Assembly: GCF_964199755.1 (NCBI RefSeq)
Contig: NC_133896.1
Span: forward strand, 177,185,092 to 177,249,091
Length of the DNA: 64,000 nucleotides
Reading direction: 5' to 3'
Origin: Larus michahellis
Taxonomy: Eukaryota; Chordata; Aves; Charadriiformes; Laridae
This document shows positions 63,214 to 64,000 of the stretch, in pieces; the first letter of the stretch is position 1; each line of letters starts with the position of its first letter. Both the position numbers and the translations under genes were made by a program. The notes beneath the pieces were generated by a model. It was not told where the DNA came from and did no database searches. It saw only the letters and a program-made list of their open reading frames with translations.

Positions 63214-63359
63214 TTGAAATCACCATTGGAAGTGTTCAAGGTCAGGTTGGATGGATCTTTGAGCAACCTGATCTAGTGGAAGATGTCCTTCCGTAGCAGG
63301 GGGGTGGGACTAGATGGTCTTCAAAGGTCCTTTCCAACCCAACCCATTCCGTGGTTCTG
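63214..63359 (+). mobile_element. CR1 LINE, short 3' end fragment
   Basis: About 145 bases of CR1: end of ORF2 (GAAGTGTTCAAGGTCAGG), the AGCAACCTGATCTAGTGGAAG and TAGCAGGGGGGTGGGACTAG 3' UTR parts, and TTTCCAACCCAACCCATTCC with a degraded tail GTGGTTCTGA. Strongly 5'-truncated. Confidence 0.92.
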
Positions 63360-64000
63360 AATGAGAGAAGTTAGTATGGATGTAAGTTGCAGATGTCATC
63401 TCCTTTGAATTGGAATCGTCTCTTTCATGTCTTCCAGTGTGCGCTTGTCACAGAGCTGTCATTGCTGCAGGCTGCCTGGGGAGGTTAGAGCCAGTGGGCC
63501 AATGGCTTCCTCTAAAAAGAGGACAGGGTGAGGAAGAAAACTGATGGCGGAATTGGCAAGGCCCATGGAGTCCTCTTCGCTGACTGAAAGGAACTAATTA
63601 TTCTGGACTTTTGTGTCAGGTGTACTTGGTCTGCCTTCAAATCTGCACCCTGTACGACTTGAAGATAAATTCACCGAACAGCAATATAATGGACTGGGCA
63701 TATGTAAACAGTGAAGTTAGTGAAAGAATAGGAAATACTGGGTTTAAGAGGGAAAGACTCATGTGGCAAATGGAGTCTTGTGCAACAAGCCCGGTTTTAG
63801 TGTACTCCAAAAAAAAAAAAAAAAAATCTGAGATACTGGCAGGCATCCTCTTCAGTTAGCAAACTGCAGAAGCGTGTCTGTGCAAAATGAGAAATGTGTT
63901 TGCTTGGCCAGCTTTTCTGTACTCAAGCATTAAAGGTGTTGTGAAATACTGTAGAATGTACAAATGAGCATGTTGTCAAGAAAAATCACTTTGCAACATG
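63360..64000 (+). other. Probable intron DNA to window end
   Basis: No exon or repeat recognised apart from a run of 18 A at 63809-63826. Confidence 0.45.

Overview
The window is vertebrate nuclear DNA, most likely from a bird. The main evidence is the repeat content. At least nine CR1 LINE fragments are present, most ending in the CR1 3' tail built on the octamer ATTCTATG (or its reverse complement at the left edge of minus-strand copies). I see no L1 or Alu-like sequence. Introns and intergenic DNA are AT-rich, and there is one very GC-rich CpG-island promoter. A crocodile or turtle cannot be fully excluded from sequence alone. No complete protein-coding gene is visible, and nearly all open reading frames here are chance frames or LINE debris.

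Layout. 1-42 kb looks like a gene-poor intergenic block or a large intron. It holds CR1 copies of at least two ages (1-1.37, 3.6-4.1, 7.2-7.8, 11.9-12.75, 18.0-18.4, 22.76-23.57 and 29.8-31.4 kb), a relic Ty3/gypsy-type integrase at about 5.61-6.46 kb, a 339-bp purine-only microsatellite at 19.58-19.92 kb, a GATA array at 28.04 kb and long stretches without recognisable content. The 29.8-31.4 kb locus is a nested insertion, one CR1 inside the tail of an older one.

42.0-44.3 kb is a CpG island. It contains a C-rich minisatellite with higher-order structure (42.17-42.92 kb), G-quadruplex-prone runs of 9-15 G and a good splice donor (GTAAGT) at 43,524. The donor ends a probable non-coding first exon of a gene transcribed on the + strand. 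Just before it lies TCATGTGAC, which is both an E-box/M-box type site and a start-stop uORF (ATG followed directly by TGA). An inverted repeat with near-perfect arms lies at 44,633-44,744.

44.7-64 kb reads as first-intron DNA of that gene: T- and G-rich on the + strand, with long T runs, CR1 fragments at 53.3, 55.3 and 63.2 kb, and no convincing second exon. I cannot name the gene.

The most notable observation is the integrase relic. It is badly decayed, with frameshifts and stops, yet several single-frame blocks still line up in order with the zinc-binding, catalytic and C-terminal parts of Metaviridae integrase. As far as I know, such elements are very scarce in birds.
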